Positions 9,883 to 20,767 of a stretch of 64,000 nucleotides of DNA are shown piece after piece (position 1 is the stretch's first letter; the number at the start of each line of letters is the position of its first letter). The position numbers were made by a program, and so were the translations under genes. This DNA comes from Paramoeba atlantica (Eukaryota; Discosea). Where the stretch lies: assembly GCA_977017575.1 (NCBI GenBank), contig CDRNVI010000025.1:62001-126000 (forward strand), written 5' to 3'. The notes beneath the pieces were generated by a model, which was not told the origin of the DNA, made no database searches, and worked only from the letters and a program-made list of their open reading frames with translations.

Positions 9883-10281
9883 CTATACGTTCCATTTCCA
9901 ACCGGCAAAAAAGTTAAGCACACCCAGTACAGTTAGGTAGGCAGCAATAATAATACCCCACCCTTTCCACATTAACCCCGCAAGAAAAATATAGAAGAGC
10001 CCACGACCAGTGCGGGTTGTGAGAAATTTACAGTAAACCTCAAAGCGAGGTGTCCGAAGAAATCCAAGTTCGGCTACCAGTGATATCATAGCGAACACTA
10101 TGAGATAGAAGTGTACCAACGTCCATCGTAGTGATGTAAAGTGGCATAACATATACGCGTTGTATGCAGCAAGGCCCAGCCCACCAATAGCTCCGGCAAT
10201 GAGCAGAACCCACCGAATGGACTGTAGACTGCGAGGCCTGGACTCTACAGTGGTGCGATACTCCGATGAGGAATCCTCCAT
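9883..10281 (-). CDS. TVP15: TVP15/COPI-associated Golgi membrane protein
   Basis: 132 residues with four hydrophobic segments at about 23-44, 54-74, 93-107 and 109-126. A conserved acidic position after segment 2 (VAELGFLRTP) and a TGRGLFYIFLAGL motif opening segment 3 match the COPI-associated/TVP15 family (E, then a GR-G-x-F-Y-x-F-x-G block). Yeast Tvp15 is a Golgi and vesicle membrane protein found with the t-SNARE Tlg2. The start used gives a short soluble N terminus, normal for the family. Exact function unknown. Confidence 0.72.
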   Translation of the reverse strand: MEDSSSEYRTTVESRPRSLQSIRWVLLIAGAIGGLGLAAYNAYMLCHFTSLRWTLVHFYLIVFAMISLVAELGFLRTPRFEVYCKFLTTRTGRGLFYIFLAGLMWKGWGIIIAAYLTVLGVLNFFAGWKWNV

Positions 10282-10558
10282 AAAGGTTCAGTAAAGTAAG
10301 TAGAAAGCAGCAATCTAAAAAGTACTTTGTGAATCCTCTACTTATACGATGAAAAATTTGAGTACGCGTTGCGTTCCTTCTCAGGCTCCAATAACACACC
10401 TTTCAGAAAGCAAACAACCCAACAGATGATCATGTTTCATTGTCTATACTTCAGGGGAATGACTGTCACATTTTCGAAAGTTAGTAGAACACAGCGCATC
10501 AGTAAAAACATGTACAGTGATACCCATAGTCTCGAAGAGAAAATTCAGAAGATACATA

Positions 10559-11512
10559 TCACCCCACCACCTCTGTTTTATACTTTTCAAACGGCAGAAC
10601 GCTTAAAGCGTTTAGAGCTGTGTTTAAGCCTAAATCCATTGTTTCCGTAAGCATGTTCTCCGCTAAATTTTGCAAATGTAGTCGAGCATTCGGTTTGCCA
10701 ACGTTGCTTACGTCATCCTCTTCTTTTCCACTGCGCAGTGCCTTTTCATATTGCAATGCAAGGGAAGCCATCTTCTTGAGATTTTCCACGCGGTTTTTGT
10801 TTTTCACCACTCTCGAACCTTCTCGCAGGGCGTTCTCCCACCCCTTTTTGTACACATTCTGCAACATATTCATCTCGTGCTCATTTTTACGATACTCCAC
10901 GGGCATACTATAGTACTGTCGATTAAGATTATGCATCAGCGCCTGTATGGAGGGAGGGTTAAGAAACCCCACGTTGGAGGTAGTCTGTCGGGGCTCCTTT
11001 CCCGTCATCATCGCACTCTGCGGAATACACCGAAACGCGTCCATCACCACTCTCCCCCGGACACTCTGAATCGGATCCACCACCACCGACACCGACCGCG
11101 GGTTGAGCTGCTCAAAACTCTGCGCCGTACTCACATCCACCCCTGAGAGCCAGCACCCGAACCCGGGGTGGGAGTGGTACCACCCCACCACCTTCTCCGG
11201 GCGCCCCACGAGCTCCAGCTTGGCCAGCATCCCGGCCTGGTACTCCGGGTCCACGGCCTCGACGGAGATCCCGGTGCCGCTCTGGGGCATGGAGAACACG
11301 TCGACGACCCGCACGGTGTACTCGTCGAGGAACTCCCCGACCATCAGCCCCATCACCTCCATCGGGACCCCCGCGCGCCCGTGCAGCAGCATCTTGAGGA
11401 GCGCGAGGGGGGAGAGGTGGACGGTCTCGGCGGTGTCCGCGACCGGGAGGTCCACCCCCTCGGGGGAGCCCCGCGACCCCTGGAGCTGGCGCAGGATCGC
11501 GTTCAGATCCAT
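10559..11512 (-). CDS. RPN11: 26S proteasome deubiquitinase RPN11/PSMD14
   Basis: 317 residues from the start at 11512 (MDLNAILRQL). An upstream in-frame ATG at 11599 would add a hydrophobic leader foreign to the family, so I prefer 11512. The JAMM/MPN+ centre is complete: E52 in MEVMGLMVGE, then H113, H115 and D126 in HSHPGFGCWLSGVD. The GCWLSGVD form and following QSFEQLNPRSV mark RPN11 rather than the signalosome subunit CSN5. It removes ubiquitin chains from substrates at the proteasome lid. The first 360 coding bases are extremely GC-rich and the last third is AT-rich, an abrupt change within one gene. Confidence 0.93.
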   Translation of the reverse strand: MDLNAILRQLQGSRGSPEGVDLPVADTAETVHLSPLALLKMLLHGRAGVPMEVMGLMVGEFLDEYTVRVVDVFSMPQSGTGISVEAVDPEYQAGMLAKLELVGRPEKVVGWYHSHPGFGCWLSGVDVSTAQSFEQLNPRSVSVVVDPIQSVRGRVVMDAFRCIPQSAMMTGKEPRQTTSNVGFLNPPSIQALMHNLNRQYYSMPVEYRKNEHEMNMLQNVYKKGWENALREGSRVVKNKNRVENLKKMASLALQYEKALRSGKEEDDVSNVGKPNARLHLQNLAENMLTETMDLGLNTALNALSVLPFEKYKTEVVG

Positions 11513-11752
11513 GGGGAAAAGGAAAAGGAGGAAGAGAGGTAAAAAAATAAAGGCCGGTGAAAATGGTGAAAAAAGTGAGAATCTCGTTTTTGATTGCACA
11601 CAAAAATATTTACCGTCCCCCCATTTACTGTGACTCCCCCTTTAATATGCACAAAATTGAAGCTGAAGAAAGTTCGTGTAGTGAGACCGATTTGATTTTT
11701 TTCCTTTTTTATTCTGTTTGGAAAGTCACTTAGGATACCAACTTCCAACATT

Positions 11753-12131
11753 ATGTTACTCAATACTGTAGACTTTTTAGCTTTCTCTATCTGCTTCTCT
11801 ATCCGCTTAAAATCTTCTCTATCTGCTTCTCTTCGTCAACACATGTCGCACACGGACGGTGTACCGACAACCGTTCATAGAATAAAAGGTCCGCTGTCGA
11901 GTTGGGCTGGGTCATCGCCACCTTCCCTACAGGTAGGGGAACGGGCACCTGTTCTACAAACTAATGCACCTCCAACGCCGTTGGAGGTTGTACCGTTGAA
12001 CTGTAAAAGAAAAAAAGCGGCAGCGAGTTGAACTCACAATTTACGACAAACGCGAGATTTGTCGATCCCAGGACTCAGTGAAGGCTATTCGAGAAAAGTA
12101 CGGGATATCCATACCCCAACAGTTAATTTAC
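11753..12131 (+). pseudogene. Possible DNA-binding (HTH) transposase relic
   Basis: A basic tract CKRKKAAAS ends one frame; the next frame continues at 12030 with ELTIYDKREICRS, then AIREKYGI. This recalls the N-terminal helix-turn-helix of pogo/Tigger-type transposases (K-R-x-x-L-T-x-x-x-K..., then I-x-x-x-Y-G-I). It is short, frameshifted and followed by low-complexity DNA. Weak call. Confidence 0.25.
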
Positions 12132-12190
12132 CAATTAACCAATTAACCGTGTTAATTAACCATTAATTAACCAGTAGTTAATTTGGTTAA
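12120..12190. repeat. TTAATTAACC short tandem repeat
   Basis: Repeated TTAATTAACC/CCAATTAACC units, partly palindromic, run through this stretch with irregular spacing. Confidence 0.7.
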
Positions 12191-12690
12191 CCACAAAGCG
12201 GTTTCGCGGATGCGCGCACAGCGAGGTGTAAGAATGTGTACGTTTTGTGTACTCAGCGAGAGGTGGAGTGAAGAGGTGAATAGGCAGCGACTTTGAGGGG
12301 CGGAAAGGGGTGAGATCTCGCATTTTCATTGGAAAGTATGCAGCAGGTCTAAGTTCGTGTTGGTCCGTGATGAGGTGTGTGGTAATCCGTGTGGATTCGT
12401 GTAGAATTTGTTTTGGCATTCTTTGAGAGAGGCTCAATGGCTCGGCCGCTAGGAGGAAGGTATAGTAGACCAGGGATAGAATTAGTTAAACCACCCTTTA
12501 TGTTCCTGATCTAAGTCGTCTTGATCTAAGTAACTTTATGTTGCTGGTCTAAGATGTCGTAATGGAGTCTGTATCAGTCATCATTATTTGCTGGTTTGAA
12601 TCTCTGCTTGAACATACTGGTTTGTTTTGGTTTTTGTTTCGTTTTGCTGCGATCTCGGGATACACTTGAGGGGCTGCGGGTGAGGCCCAA

Positions 12691-12755
12691 TATGAGATCA
12701 CGCGAGATCATGCGACATCACGTGAGATCATGCGAGATCACGCGAGATCTCACTA
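12691..12755. repeat. GAGATCAYGC short tandem repeat
   Basis: About six 10-11-base units of the form GAGATCACGC / GAGATCATGC. No coding sense. The rest of 12200-13270 is gene-free; it holds a scatter of TTCGTGTAGGT-like words near 13220-13270. Confidence 0.75.
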
Positions 12756-13090
12756 AAGTGGATTTGGCTCGGGACGGTGGTCGGACGATATCATATCTCG
12801 AAGAACAGTTTACGACATCCGTGCGACTGGGATTTACCCGGACAGTGGTTTAGTTAAAACACGTCACTTGAAAGAAAAGTTGAATAACAGCTGAAAGAAT
12901 ATCAACTGAAGGAATAAACCCGCTTAGGCACATACTAATAATCCTTATGATGGTAATGGTCGTTCCCACACGAAAATATCGGATTTAGCGCTCTCAGAAC
13001 AAAAATACTCAAAAACGCCCCCATTTTTACCTAAAAATCGGCGATTTTTGGTTCAAATCCTTCCGGTTTTTTCGGCCTCCTTTTTTTCCT

Positions 13091-13165
13091 TTTTTCGCGA
13101 AGCTCGCAACATGAGGGACTTCTAACTTGAAAACAACCACCGCGTTTAACGAAGAGCCTAAAAAA
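13091..13165. repeat. Partial copy of the TTCGTTAAA hairpin
   Basis: Matches one arm and the centre of the inverted repeats at 3783-3872 and 60405-60515 (GACTTCTAACTTGAAAAC, then CCACCGCGTTTAACGAAG). Confidence 0.7.
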
Positions 13166-13530
13166 GAAAAATATTAAGAATGAACTAGATAAAACTACTA
13201 TAAATCGGGGAAAAAAGTGTTTCTGTGTAAGTCTGTGTGAATTCGTGTACATCCGTGTAGGTTCGTGTAGGTTTTTTTGAACCCCAACCTAGCCCATCTG
13301 CAGACTCTCCATTGTAATCGATCTAATACCCCAAAAAACAAAGTTGACTTCGGGTTCAGCATTGGAAGACACATATGCATGCTTTCGAAAGCTTTCGTTA
13401 GGAGAAGATGGGGAATGATACAGTGCCTGTCTCCGGCAGACGTGGAACATAGGATCTCAGTGTTTCTCACAGTTTACCTTCAGAATGCCGTTCGGAAACT
13501 CGTTCTGCTTTTTTCGGGGATGAAACGGCG

Positions 13531-13890
13531 ATGTTGGTAAACGGTGAGGTACAAGGATATACGCTAGAGCAGATCGGATACCCGCAACCGAAGGTGGTCG
13601 ACACAAATCCCAAGGAAACTGTTACCGTCTTCCTGGCTGGAATATATGACTTTGCCCTAGATAAAGTTTACCCTCTTTACCCAACTGATATATTCAACCA
13701 CAGCGCCAAGAATCGTGAGAGTTCTAGCATTTATGCTGAAATGACGCGCCAGGCTTCCGCTCTTACTGGAATATACGCGGATGTTAGTCAATCTGGTTGG
13801 GTAAAGGGAGATAACCCCCCTCTCATTAATAATTATAAACCTCCAAAAATCATTAACATGTTGGTTTATAGGAAATTAATTAGACTATAA
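13531..13890 (+). CDS. Unknown plus-strand frame, 119 residues
   Basis: An open frame (MLVNGEVQGYTLEQIGYPQP at the start) with protein-like composition but no family that I recognise. The frame stays open upstream of its ATG, so the true start is unclear. It is on the opposite strand to every host gene and beside transposon DNA, which suggests a captured fragment or part of an element rather than a host gene. Confidence 0.3.
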   Translation: MLVNGEVQGYTLEQIGYPQPKVVDTNPKETVTVFLAGIYDFALDKVYPLYPTDIFNHSAKNRESSSIYAEMTRQASALTGIYADVSQSGWVKGDNPPLINNYKPPKIINMLVYRKLIRL

Positions 13891-14554
13891 TTCTGAGTCT
13901 CACTTTAATAATTATAAACCCCAAATTCTTCATTTTTTATCTAGAAAGTCATCTGTACCACATGCTTTGCACTAAAAACTGCTTCCAAGTTGAGTAAAGT
14001 GTCTTGAAAATCAAGAATTTGAAGCCCATAATAAGAAAAATTCACTTAATAAGTGAATTTTTATTGATGAATTTTTATTTCCATTGATGATTTCTATTGA
14101 TGAATTTTCATTTTAATACGGTCCCCCCACTTAAGCGCAACCAGGTTTTGGCCTAAAATTGCGCATAAGTAGCCGGGTCAATAAAAGGGGTGAAAAAAAA
14201 TTTTCGCGCCGCTTCGCGGCGCGTGTTTCAATCATGAGTTATGTATGCGGGGTGCCCCGGGGGGCTGCTTTTTATACACTCCCCCTCTAATTTCTATAAA
14301 ATATATTTTATAAAAAAAAATGAGTTATAAAACCCACACAGCGAATAAGCCACCCCCACGAGGCTTAGGGGGGTTGCGGCACCACTTTTTCGTTCAAAAA
14401 ATTGAGATCTGCACGTTCCCGCTGTTTTTAGACCTCTTCACAGATAACAAATTAAAACTCATTTTTTTAATGACGTTTTTACATAGTCATGCCAATATTA
14501 CCTGAAAAATCTCATGTTCCTCGACCAGGGGGGAGAAGGGGGTCAACATGAAAA

Positions 14555-14626
14555 TAGTGTCACAGATCTTCGCTAGGGGAACGAGATCTCTCGATTGCAA
14601 CAAAAATGATGAAAAACAGGTAACAA
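14555..14626. repeat. Relic of the 749-bp element's inverted repeat
   Basis: ATCTTCGCTAGGGGAACGAG and the bases after it match the inner part of the inverted repeats at 15310-15350 and 15890-15945. This indicates another decayed copy of that element family. Confidence 0.6.
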
Positions 14627-15017
14627 ACATTCAATTTGTCACGTGGTGGAATATTTGTCTTTGATTGGTTCTTTCTTGAAACGGTGATAAATCAACTTTT
14701 TTAAGCTGTCCCCTTTACTTTTTGCTTGAAGGGGCCTAAGGGGGTCAAGATATCATTTTCTCGTTCAAAATTCTGAGATCTACACGTTCCCACCATTTTT
14801 AGATCATTTTAGAAACTGAAAAAGAAAATTGTTTTTAGGTTCTATTTTTTTGCATCGTCATACCACACTAATTTAAGAAAACAAAGGTGAAACTGAAACA
14901 AAATTCGTTTTTTCAGCTTTTGTCTATCAAATTCTCTGATTGTAGAAAATACTTCTCCAGAGATCGTATTCATATTTTCTTGCGTTTTTCGCTATTCTTT
15001 TCGCCATTTTCAGTTAC

Positions 15018-16746
15018 TTGGTCTATCTTTCCATGCCTTGCACGGGGTGTGTTGGGTTTTTTTGTCGGCGAAAGCTGACAATAAGTAAGATTGCAACTTG
15101 GACTGAAAAGCAGTGTGTGGAGTGGCTACAAGATCATAAGTTGGTGGCACAAAAGGTCATATGTTGCAAGCGAAATCACACGAGTGACCACACTATGGAA
15201 ATGAATGGTGAAAAATGGAAGTGCACGAAGTCTTGCAAAGGGATACAGTGGTTTCAGTTGATCTTGCCCCCCCCCCTCGGAATTTTGATTTTTTTTATCC
15301 GTTTTTGCTCATCTTTGCAGCATTGGAGAGATCTCGTTCCCCCAGCGAAGAGCTTTGGCGCCTTTTTTTCATAGAGACCCCCTGGTGCCCCCTGGGTGAC
15401 CCGAAAGTTGACCAAAATAAAACAAATGATATTTTTTTACCTATGAAAAATAGAGAAAAAAACGGATTTTATGTCCAAAAGTTACCTCTGAAGGCAAAGA
15501 ACTAGTATCCGGAATGGCTTCCATTGTTTTGCAACACGCTTCGAAGTCTATTTGGGATCGAATTTAATTGTGTCGCACACATTGTGGGGTTGTCTTCTCT
15601 TTTGTCATTACTTTGTTCGACGTACTCCCCCTGTTTGGGGTATGAGGGTCTGATCTTCTTAATGTAGAGGTGTTGACTAAATTGAACTATGCAATAGAGA
15701 GGGTACTAGACATAGAGCGTTCAAATTATCAATTTAGAACGCTATCACACGTACTTACAAGTGCAAAATACACAGAAAATCGGGAAAATGTGGCAAAAAA
15801 TGGTTGTGTACACAGAAAAACTCCGCAAAAACAGTACTTTTTGAACCCAGGGGGCTCCAGGGGATCTCTATGAAAAAAAGGCGGCAAAGCTCTTCGCTAG
15901 GGGAATGAGATCTCTCCAATGCTGCAAAGATGAGCAAAAACGGATAAAAAAAATCAAAATTCCGAGGGGGGGGCAAGATCAACTGAAACCACTGTATATG
16001 AGAAGACGGGTCCACTGTTGCCGGGCAGGGTGCAGCGAAGCGCTAAACAAACACTGAAGTACATTGTACTTTACGTTCGGAGGAATAGACATGAGGTATC
16101 TGTTGCAGAGACGGAGCTCAGTGAGAAAACAATTATATCACTACGTCAGTGGATTGATTCCATCATGGCAACTTGTCATGTGCGTCGACGCGCCCGACAA
16201 AGAGGGAGCGTCCACTCGATGCAGTGTGATGAAACTTTTTTCTCGGTTCGGAAACGTCACCGAGGTAGTCACGGTTCGAGGAGCGTGCGCGCAGAAGGTA
16301 CGCAAGTAGCCCAAACAGTTGCGGCGACGACTCGAAACAACAAGTTATCCGAAATTTTAATGCAAGTAGTACCAGATCGCACTGCTGGTTCTCTTGTCCC
16401 CGGAATTACAGAACTAGCCACAGGAGAACGTACCAGAATTTGGACAGACGGCGCTCGTCACAATATTCGTCTCGGGCAGAACTACAAGTGGGAAAGCGTC
16501 AACCACCGTCGACAGTGGGTCACAAAGGAAGGTGTGCACACAAACACTGTGGAGTGTGCGAACTCAATCGTCAAGAAGCGTTCAAAGCGTGAAGGTGGTG
16601 TGTTGGGCCGGAAAGGCGCCCGGAGAGATGATCGGGTGCAGGCCTACGCAGAGCAGGGAAGCGGAAGTTTGAAGTGTAATGGGGGGGATGCTTTGTTGCG
16701 CGTGCTTGAAAATATAAAAGAGCATTGCGCTTGCGTATACGTATAG
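15018..16746 (+). pseudogene. Merlin/IS1595-type transposase split by an insertion
   Basis: Two coding pieces, 15018-15245 and 15997-16746, surround a 749-bp TA-flanked element. Piece 1 has a zinc ribbon: ICCKRNH, then a W-K-C-x3-C motif (EKWKCTKSCKG). Piece 2 has the ISXO2-like/Merlin catalytic domain: MQCDETFFSVRKRHRG (first D), RIWTDGARHN (second D) and GVHTNTVECANS (E), with the VNHRRQWV spacing of the IS1595 group. Removing the insertion and one TA joins the frames without a stop, so the transposase gene was intact when hit. It encoded a cut-and-paste DDE transposase. The first ATG used is at 15018; the true start could be a little later. Confidence 0.85.
15246..15994. mobile_element. 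749-bp TA-flanked element with about 150-bp inverted repeats
   Basis: It begins CAGTGGTTTCAGTTGATCTT and ends with its complement, flanked by TA on both sides (15244-15245 and 15995-15996). The arms match over about 150 bp (15246-15401 and 15846-15994). The interior has no transposase, so this is a non-autonomous element. TA target duplication and a CAGT tip are those of Tc1/mariner elements. It sits inside the Merlin transposase gene. Confidence 0.88.
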
Positions 16747-17066
16747 TGTCCGCTTTTTAAGTCTAAAGTTGTGAGTTTAAGTTTTTCAACATTTTTTGAG
16801 CAATTTTTGAACAGATTTATGAAAAAAACAAAAAAAAGAATTTTACTTCAGTTTAGCCAGTTTTTTTCATTGAATATAGTTACTACATAGTACTATATTT
16901 ACTATATTTTACTATATAACTATAAGAAAACTATAAAGTTTTTTTTCACACTACAAGTGATATTTTTTGAGGCCTCTCCGCTTGTGAAGGACATACACAC
17001 GCCTCTACATGCGTTCTTACACGCTTACATACGTATGATATGATAAGAAATTCTGAAAAAAATGTA
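16747..17066. other. AT-rich stretch, nothing seen
   Basis: Poly-A/T and TACTATAT words only; the far end of the Merlin element may lie here but its inverted repeat was not identified. Confidence 0.35.
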
Positions 17067-17254
17067 ACCCAAGCTAAAGTGGACGAGGGAGATACTAAAA
17101 GCACCTTTGTCAAACCACCATAAAAATGGAAGGGTATGTCCCTTAAAGATTCTTTTGGCACGTCGGAATCCTTTACAAACCGGGAGATATCATTCCATTT
17201 TTGTGGTGGTTTAAAGGTGCTTTTAGAACCTCCCTCGTCCACTTTATCCTGGGT
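17067..17254. mobile_element. 188-bp MITE (CTAAAGTGGACGAGGGAG family)
   Basis: Arms of about 70 bp, from ACCCAAGCTAAAGTGGACGA inward to AAATGGAA, face each other around a short centre. TA lies at both edges (17065-17066 and 17255-17256). Single ends of the same family occur at about 20026, and paired ends at 48621 and 51412. The last is also repeated at about 55804. Confidence 0.85.
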
Positions 17255-17828
17255 TACATATCTATCGAAACATCCTCCCTCTTCCCCGCGATTCCATCAC
17301 CGCCGAAAAATATCATCAACTAGTGTGTCATCTCCTCGGAAATAGCAATGAAACGCATGCGAAAGGAGTGACGATAGGAAGTACAAACTCTCCACTCGAC
17401 AACACACCGCGTAATTTATTCAGACTCATATGATTGTATTTATTCAAACTCATAGAATTGTGAGCAGCAGTTATTCAGTCCCAAGACATAACGTCGGTGG
17501 CTCCAGCCAACGCGCGGCGACAGCGATGCAGTGAGAAGATGTTCGGGACGCAAGGTTCGCACAAGGCAATCTGTCAAGGCCACGCGATGGGACTGCGGTA
17601 CGTCCCCTCCTGACACAAGTTACATTCAACCGCTTGTTTACTTCCCTCCGTGTGCAGCAGTTCAATAAAATAATCTTTGCAGAAACTATCCCTCGTAAAT
17701 TTAATTTCGGGCATCAATTTTCGGGTTTAAAAATAAGAAAAATCGTACACAAATGAATTCGCCGTGTATTTATGGCGTGTTGGTGAGCTTCGGAGTGCTT
17801 AAAATGTGAAACAAAAAAATATAGTTTT

Positions 17829-19781
17829 TTATAGGTTATCTACCCCTTCCCGAGCAATAAGATCCGCACACTTACGTACAGACTGACAAACTCGGGGGTT
17901 TTCCAGTTCTTGCTTCAGGAACGCGACAACAGTAGGTAACTGAGTAGAAAAGAAGGAAATGCTGCTGAACTTATCATGGCACCAGCGAGTAACTCCCCCT
18001 AACTTAGGAGCCGTAATGCCGTGTACATCCTTTGCTCTACGAACAGCTTCAATTACTTGAGGTCCATACAATGAAAGTGCGTCACGACAGCGAGGAATAT
18101 TTTCATGCTGAGCGTTCAGTTCCGCCAAAATTATATCAGCTTCATCGGGCGCATATTGTTTCAAAATTTGTACGCTGCTGCGAAGCTGACACACCAGCTC
18201 TGTCTGATATTCATCGTCCAGTTTATTGCTAGACAGCCCCCCATACCATTGAGTGAAAAATTGTTCCGCTTTGTTAGTTTCTTCGTCGAAAGATCCAAGA
18301 AGAACGTCTAGGGCCACACCACGATACCGCCCCTTCTTCGTACAGATCTTGTCATGTCCATAAAATGTTTGTCTGAAGAGCTTTTTAAGTTCAAAAAGGG
18401 GTGTTTCCTGAAAGGGTTTCATCGCATCCATCGCGAGGTTATTGAGAAAATGACCAAAGCAAGATAGTAAGGAGACGTGTGGCATCATGTCCACGGCCCG
18501 GTTTCCGAAGTTTATCCAGTCCGACTCCCCAATTCTTTGAACGCGATCATATATTCTTTTTAATTCTCCTTCTGCCTCATCACGGGCCACGTGGTTAACG
18601 GCACAGCCATCCACCATTAAAAACCTCATTTTTCGTACCAGGGTAATGCCGAGAATAGAATTCAATGTATTAACCAAACTCTCAGCTGTTTCTTTGCCGT
18701 TGAATGCCTTCCGCTTCGGATGATACATGGGTGGTAATAGATATTGCTCATCTGAAACATACACCACCCCTACTAATACGTGCTCGTTGAGCACGGAATC
18801 AACCCCAGCATCCACAGCTACCCCGAAGAAAGGATGAATATCGATTTTTGAAATCATTTTTTCCCATATTTCGTTGGCCAAGTCCTTCTCCCAATCACGC
18901 ATGACCCTGTGATTGTTGCCGAGTGCATTGAGAATTTCTTCAGTATTTGCTCGCTTGGGGCGTAATTCTTCATAGTTACGAAGTAAAGCGTGTGCAGCTT
19001 TGCATGACAAGTTCGTCTTTGCCACAAGACAGGGAACGCAGCGACGAACAAAAACATTTACACTCATTGAATTGTCGTTCGGGGTCAGTGAAAAAAGTTC
19101 CGGTTCGTTTGCGATTCTCTGTCCCTCGCGCACTAAACAAGTGTGATTGATATGGTGATAGTAATGGTTGTTATGGAGCGAATGACTCCACCACGGACAG
19201 TCGCGACACTTTATGTGAGTCCGCTGGCCCATGGTATTCACGAGATGGGGCCGAGGATATTTCTCGGCGTATTCGCGACACTCTTTGTTTTTCTTCTCCA
19301 AATCTTTCGTTCTACCAGGCGGGGTATCCATTCCCAAGCAGCGTTCACGAAAGAATTTTGTCGAAATACGGGGAAACCGCATTGGGTCCTGTACAAGCTG
19401 TTTTCGAACTACTTGCCTTACAGAGCTTGCCTGTTGTGATGGAGAGGACGACATTTCCTCTTCAAGCCTCGCGGTACACTCTCGTCGTACTGAGACAGGA
19501 ACATAACTCCCTGACGGAACGTTATCGGAAATTTCAAATCTGCTCTGGGTAGGACCATCTGCTGCTTCCGTGGAAGCATCTCGCTGCATGGCAGTTCTAT
19601 TCTTCTTCGCCGAATTGGTTCTCTTGGCACGAACCGAAGTAACTGAAGGAGTAGTAGATGAAACAGATTCGGAAGAATTTGCTTCAGCTAAAGTTGGCAC
19701 GATTGCATCTGATGAAAGAGCTGGGGGAGAAGGTATGCGGATAGGAATCATGCGCCCTCTTCCTCGAACAGAGGTGTGCAT
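17829..19781 (-). CDS. hAT-like transposase, C-terminal part absent
   Basis: 650 residues. After a Ser/Thr-rich region (1-110) comes a Cys/His cluster (HIKCRDCPWWSH with a later H-H-x3-H-x-C) that resembles a BED-type finger. Then comes a domain with GVAVDAGVDSVLNEHVLVGV, MRFLMVDGCAVNHVARDEA and a CFGHFLNNLAMDAM block. The order D..., D-x-x-A-x-N-H, C-x-H-x-L-N resembles the hAT catalytic fold (D, then C-x-x-H). The usual C-terminal dimerisation segment is not seen before the stop at 17829. A fragment of a close relative lies at 33.8 kb. It could be a domesticated gene, since it is long, open and on the host strand, but a transposon source is simpler. Confidence 0.65.
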   Translation of the reverse strand: MHTSVRGRGRMIPIRIPSPPALSSDAIVPTLAEANSSESVSSTTPSVTSVRAKRTNSAKKNRTAMQRDASTEAADGPTQSRFEISDNVPSGSYVPVSVRRECTARLEEEMSSSPSQQASSVRQVVRKQLVQDPMRFPRISTKFFRERCLGMDTPPGRTKDLEKKNKECREYAEKYPRPHLVNTMGQRTHIKCRDCPWWSHSLHNNHYYHHINHTCLVREGQRIANEPELFSLTPNDNSMSVNVFVRRCVPCLVAKTNLSCKAAHALLRNYEELRPKRANTEEILNALGNNHRVMRDWEKDLANEIWEKMISKIDIHPFFGVAVDAGVDSVLNEHVLVGVVYVSDEQYLLPPMYHPKRKAFNGKETAESLVNTLNSILGITLVRKMRFLMVDGCAVNHVARDEAEGELKRIYDRVQRIGESDWINFGNRAVDMMPHVSLLSCFGHFLNNLAMDAMKPFQETPLFELKKLFRQTFYGHDKICTKKGRYRGVALDVLLGSFDEETNKAEQFFTQWYGGLSSNKLDDEYQTELVCQLRSSVQILKQYAPDEADIILAELNAQHENIPRCRDALSLYGPQVIEAVRRAKDVHGITAPKLGGVTRWCHDKFSSISFFSTQLPTVVAFLKQELENPRVCQSVRKCADLIAREGVDNL

Positions 19782-20019
19782 TGTGAAAAAAGAAGTAAAT
19801 TAACACAAAAAAGTAGAAGACTGGTTGCAAATACATTTTTTAAACATTTTATAAACATATATTCTGTTGAAAAAAATTCTTTCAGAAACCACACAAGCAC
19901 TCAAAATGTTTCGACCTTTCGACCGTCGAACGACGTCGAATTCGACGTCGAATGACAGCTATGTATATAGTACTATATTGATAGTTTTGTAGTTTCTGCG
20001 AACCCTGGTAAATTTTACG

Positions 20020-20225
20020 AGCACACCCCAGACTAAAGTGGACGAGGGAGATACTAAACCGCAGTCCGGTTTAACATTCCGGGGGGGGTAGTTAAGTAGC
20101 TACAGGAAGGTTAACTTTTTTTTGAGTTTGTAAATCATCTTCTTGAAAAAAAGGATGACATAAAAGTTAACATACCTGTGACAAGATAACGTACCGGGGG
20201 GGGTATGTTATCCTGTAACACCGCT
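20020..20225. repeat. Solo MITE end and palindromic GTACC-G7 motif
   Basis: At about 20026-20055 is one end of the CTAAAGTGGACGAGGGAG family. At about 20165-20220 is an imperfect inverted repeat (TTAACATACCTGTGACAAG ... GGTATGTTATCCTGTAAC) around GTACCGGGGGGG. Related words occur at 46356-46402 and 47033-47080. Confidence 0.6.
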
Positions 20226-20446
20226 TACAGGATAAGGACCGTGTACGGGATAAAGAGACGTTTCCTTCAGGAAGTAAAACGTTCAATTATTTGCGCGCGT
20301 CGCCTTTTTCCGATATACCGTAGACCCACCAGTAATAGACCCCTCATTAACAAGGATTTCGCTCGGGAGGGTGGCTCAAGGGGGGAGGGGGATTTGGGAG
20401 GGGTAAGGGTGGTTGCGCGGGAGCGAGTGTTCTTCTTTTACCCTGA

Positions 20447-20767
20447 ATGGGGTACCCGGGCGGCTCCGATTTTTCATGCACTGATAAGTGGTCCTATACT
20501 TTGCTTTGTATGCCAACGGAAGGCAGTATCATATTCCGGATTAAAAATCATGCTCTTATGCATGAGGCCACTACTTGCTCGAAAGGTCATGAGCCACGGG
20601 TATGTACTCTTAAGGAAGAGCATTGGTTATGCTCCGATAGAAAGTGCCTCGGTAAACCTTATTTTTTGGAACCTCTTCTTACGGCCGCACGTGGGCGCAC
20701 CGGAAACCAGGTTTTTAAAGTCTTATACGGTATCACTTCTGCAGCCGGCTACAGATCTCAAAGGTAA
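20447..20767 (+). pseudogene. Possible Merlin-type zinc-ribbon relic
   Basis: The frame contains TTCSKGHEPRVCTLKEEHWL followed by CSDRKC, which has the same C-x3-H-x(11)-W-x-C-x4-C spacing as the zinc ribbon of the Merlin transposase at 15.2 kb (C-x3-H-x(12)-W-x-C-x3-C). No catalytic domain follows. Weak. Confidence 0.3.

Noticed and set aside
19961-19990. Spliced-leader-like word TAGTACTATATTG
   Set aside because: It resembles the end of the trypanosome leader exon, but no GT splice donor, no remaining exon and no snRNA-like 3' part follow; likely chance in AT-rich DNA.
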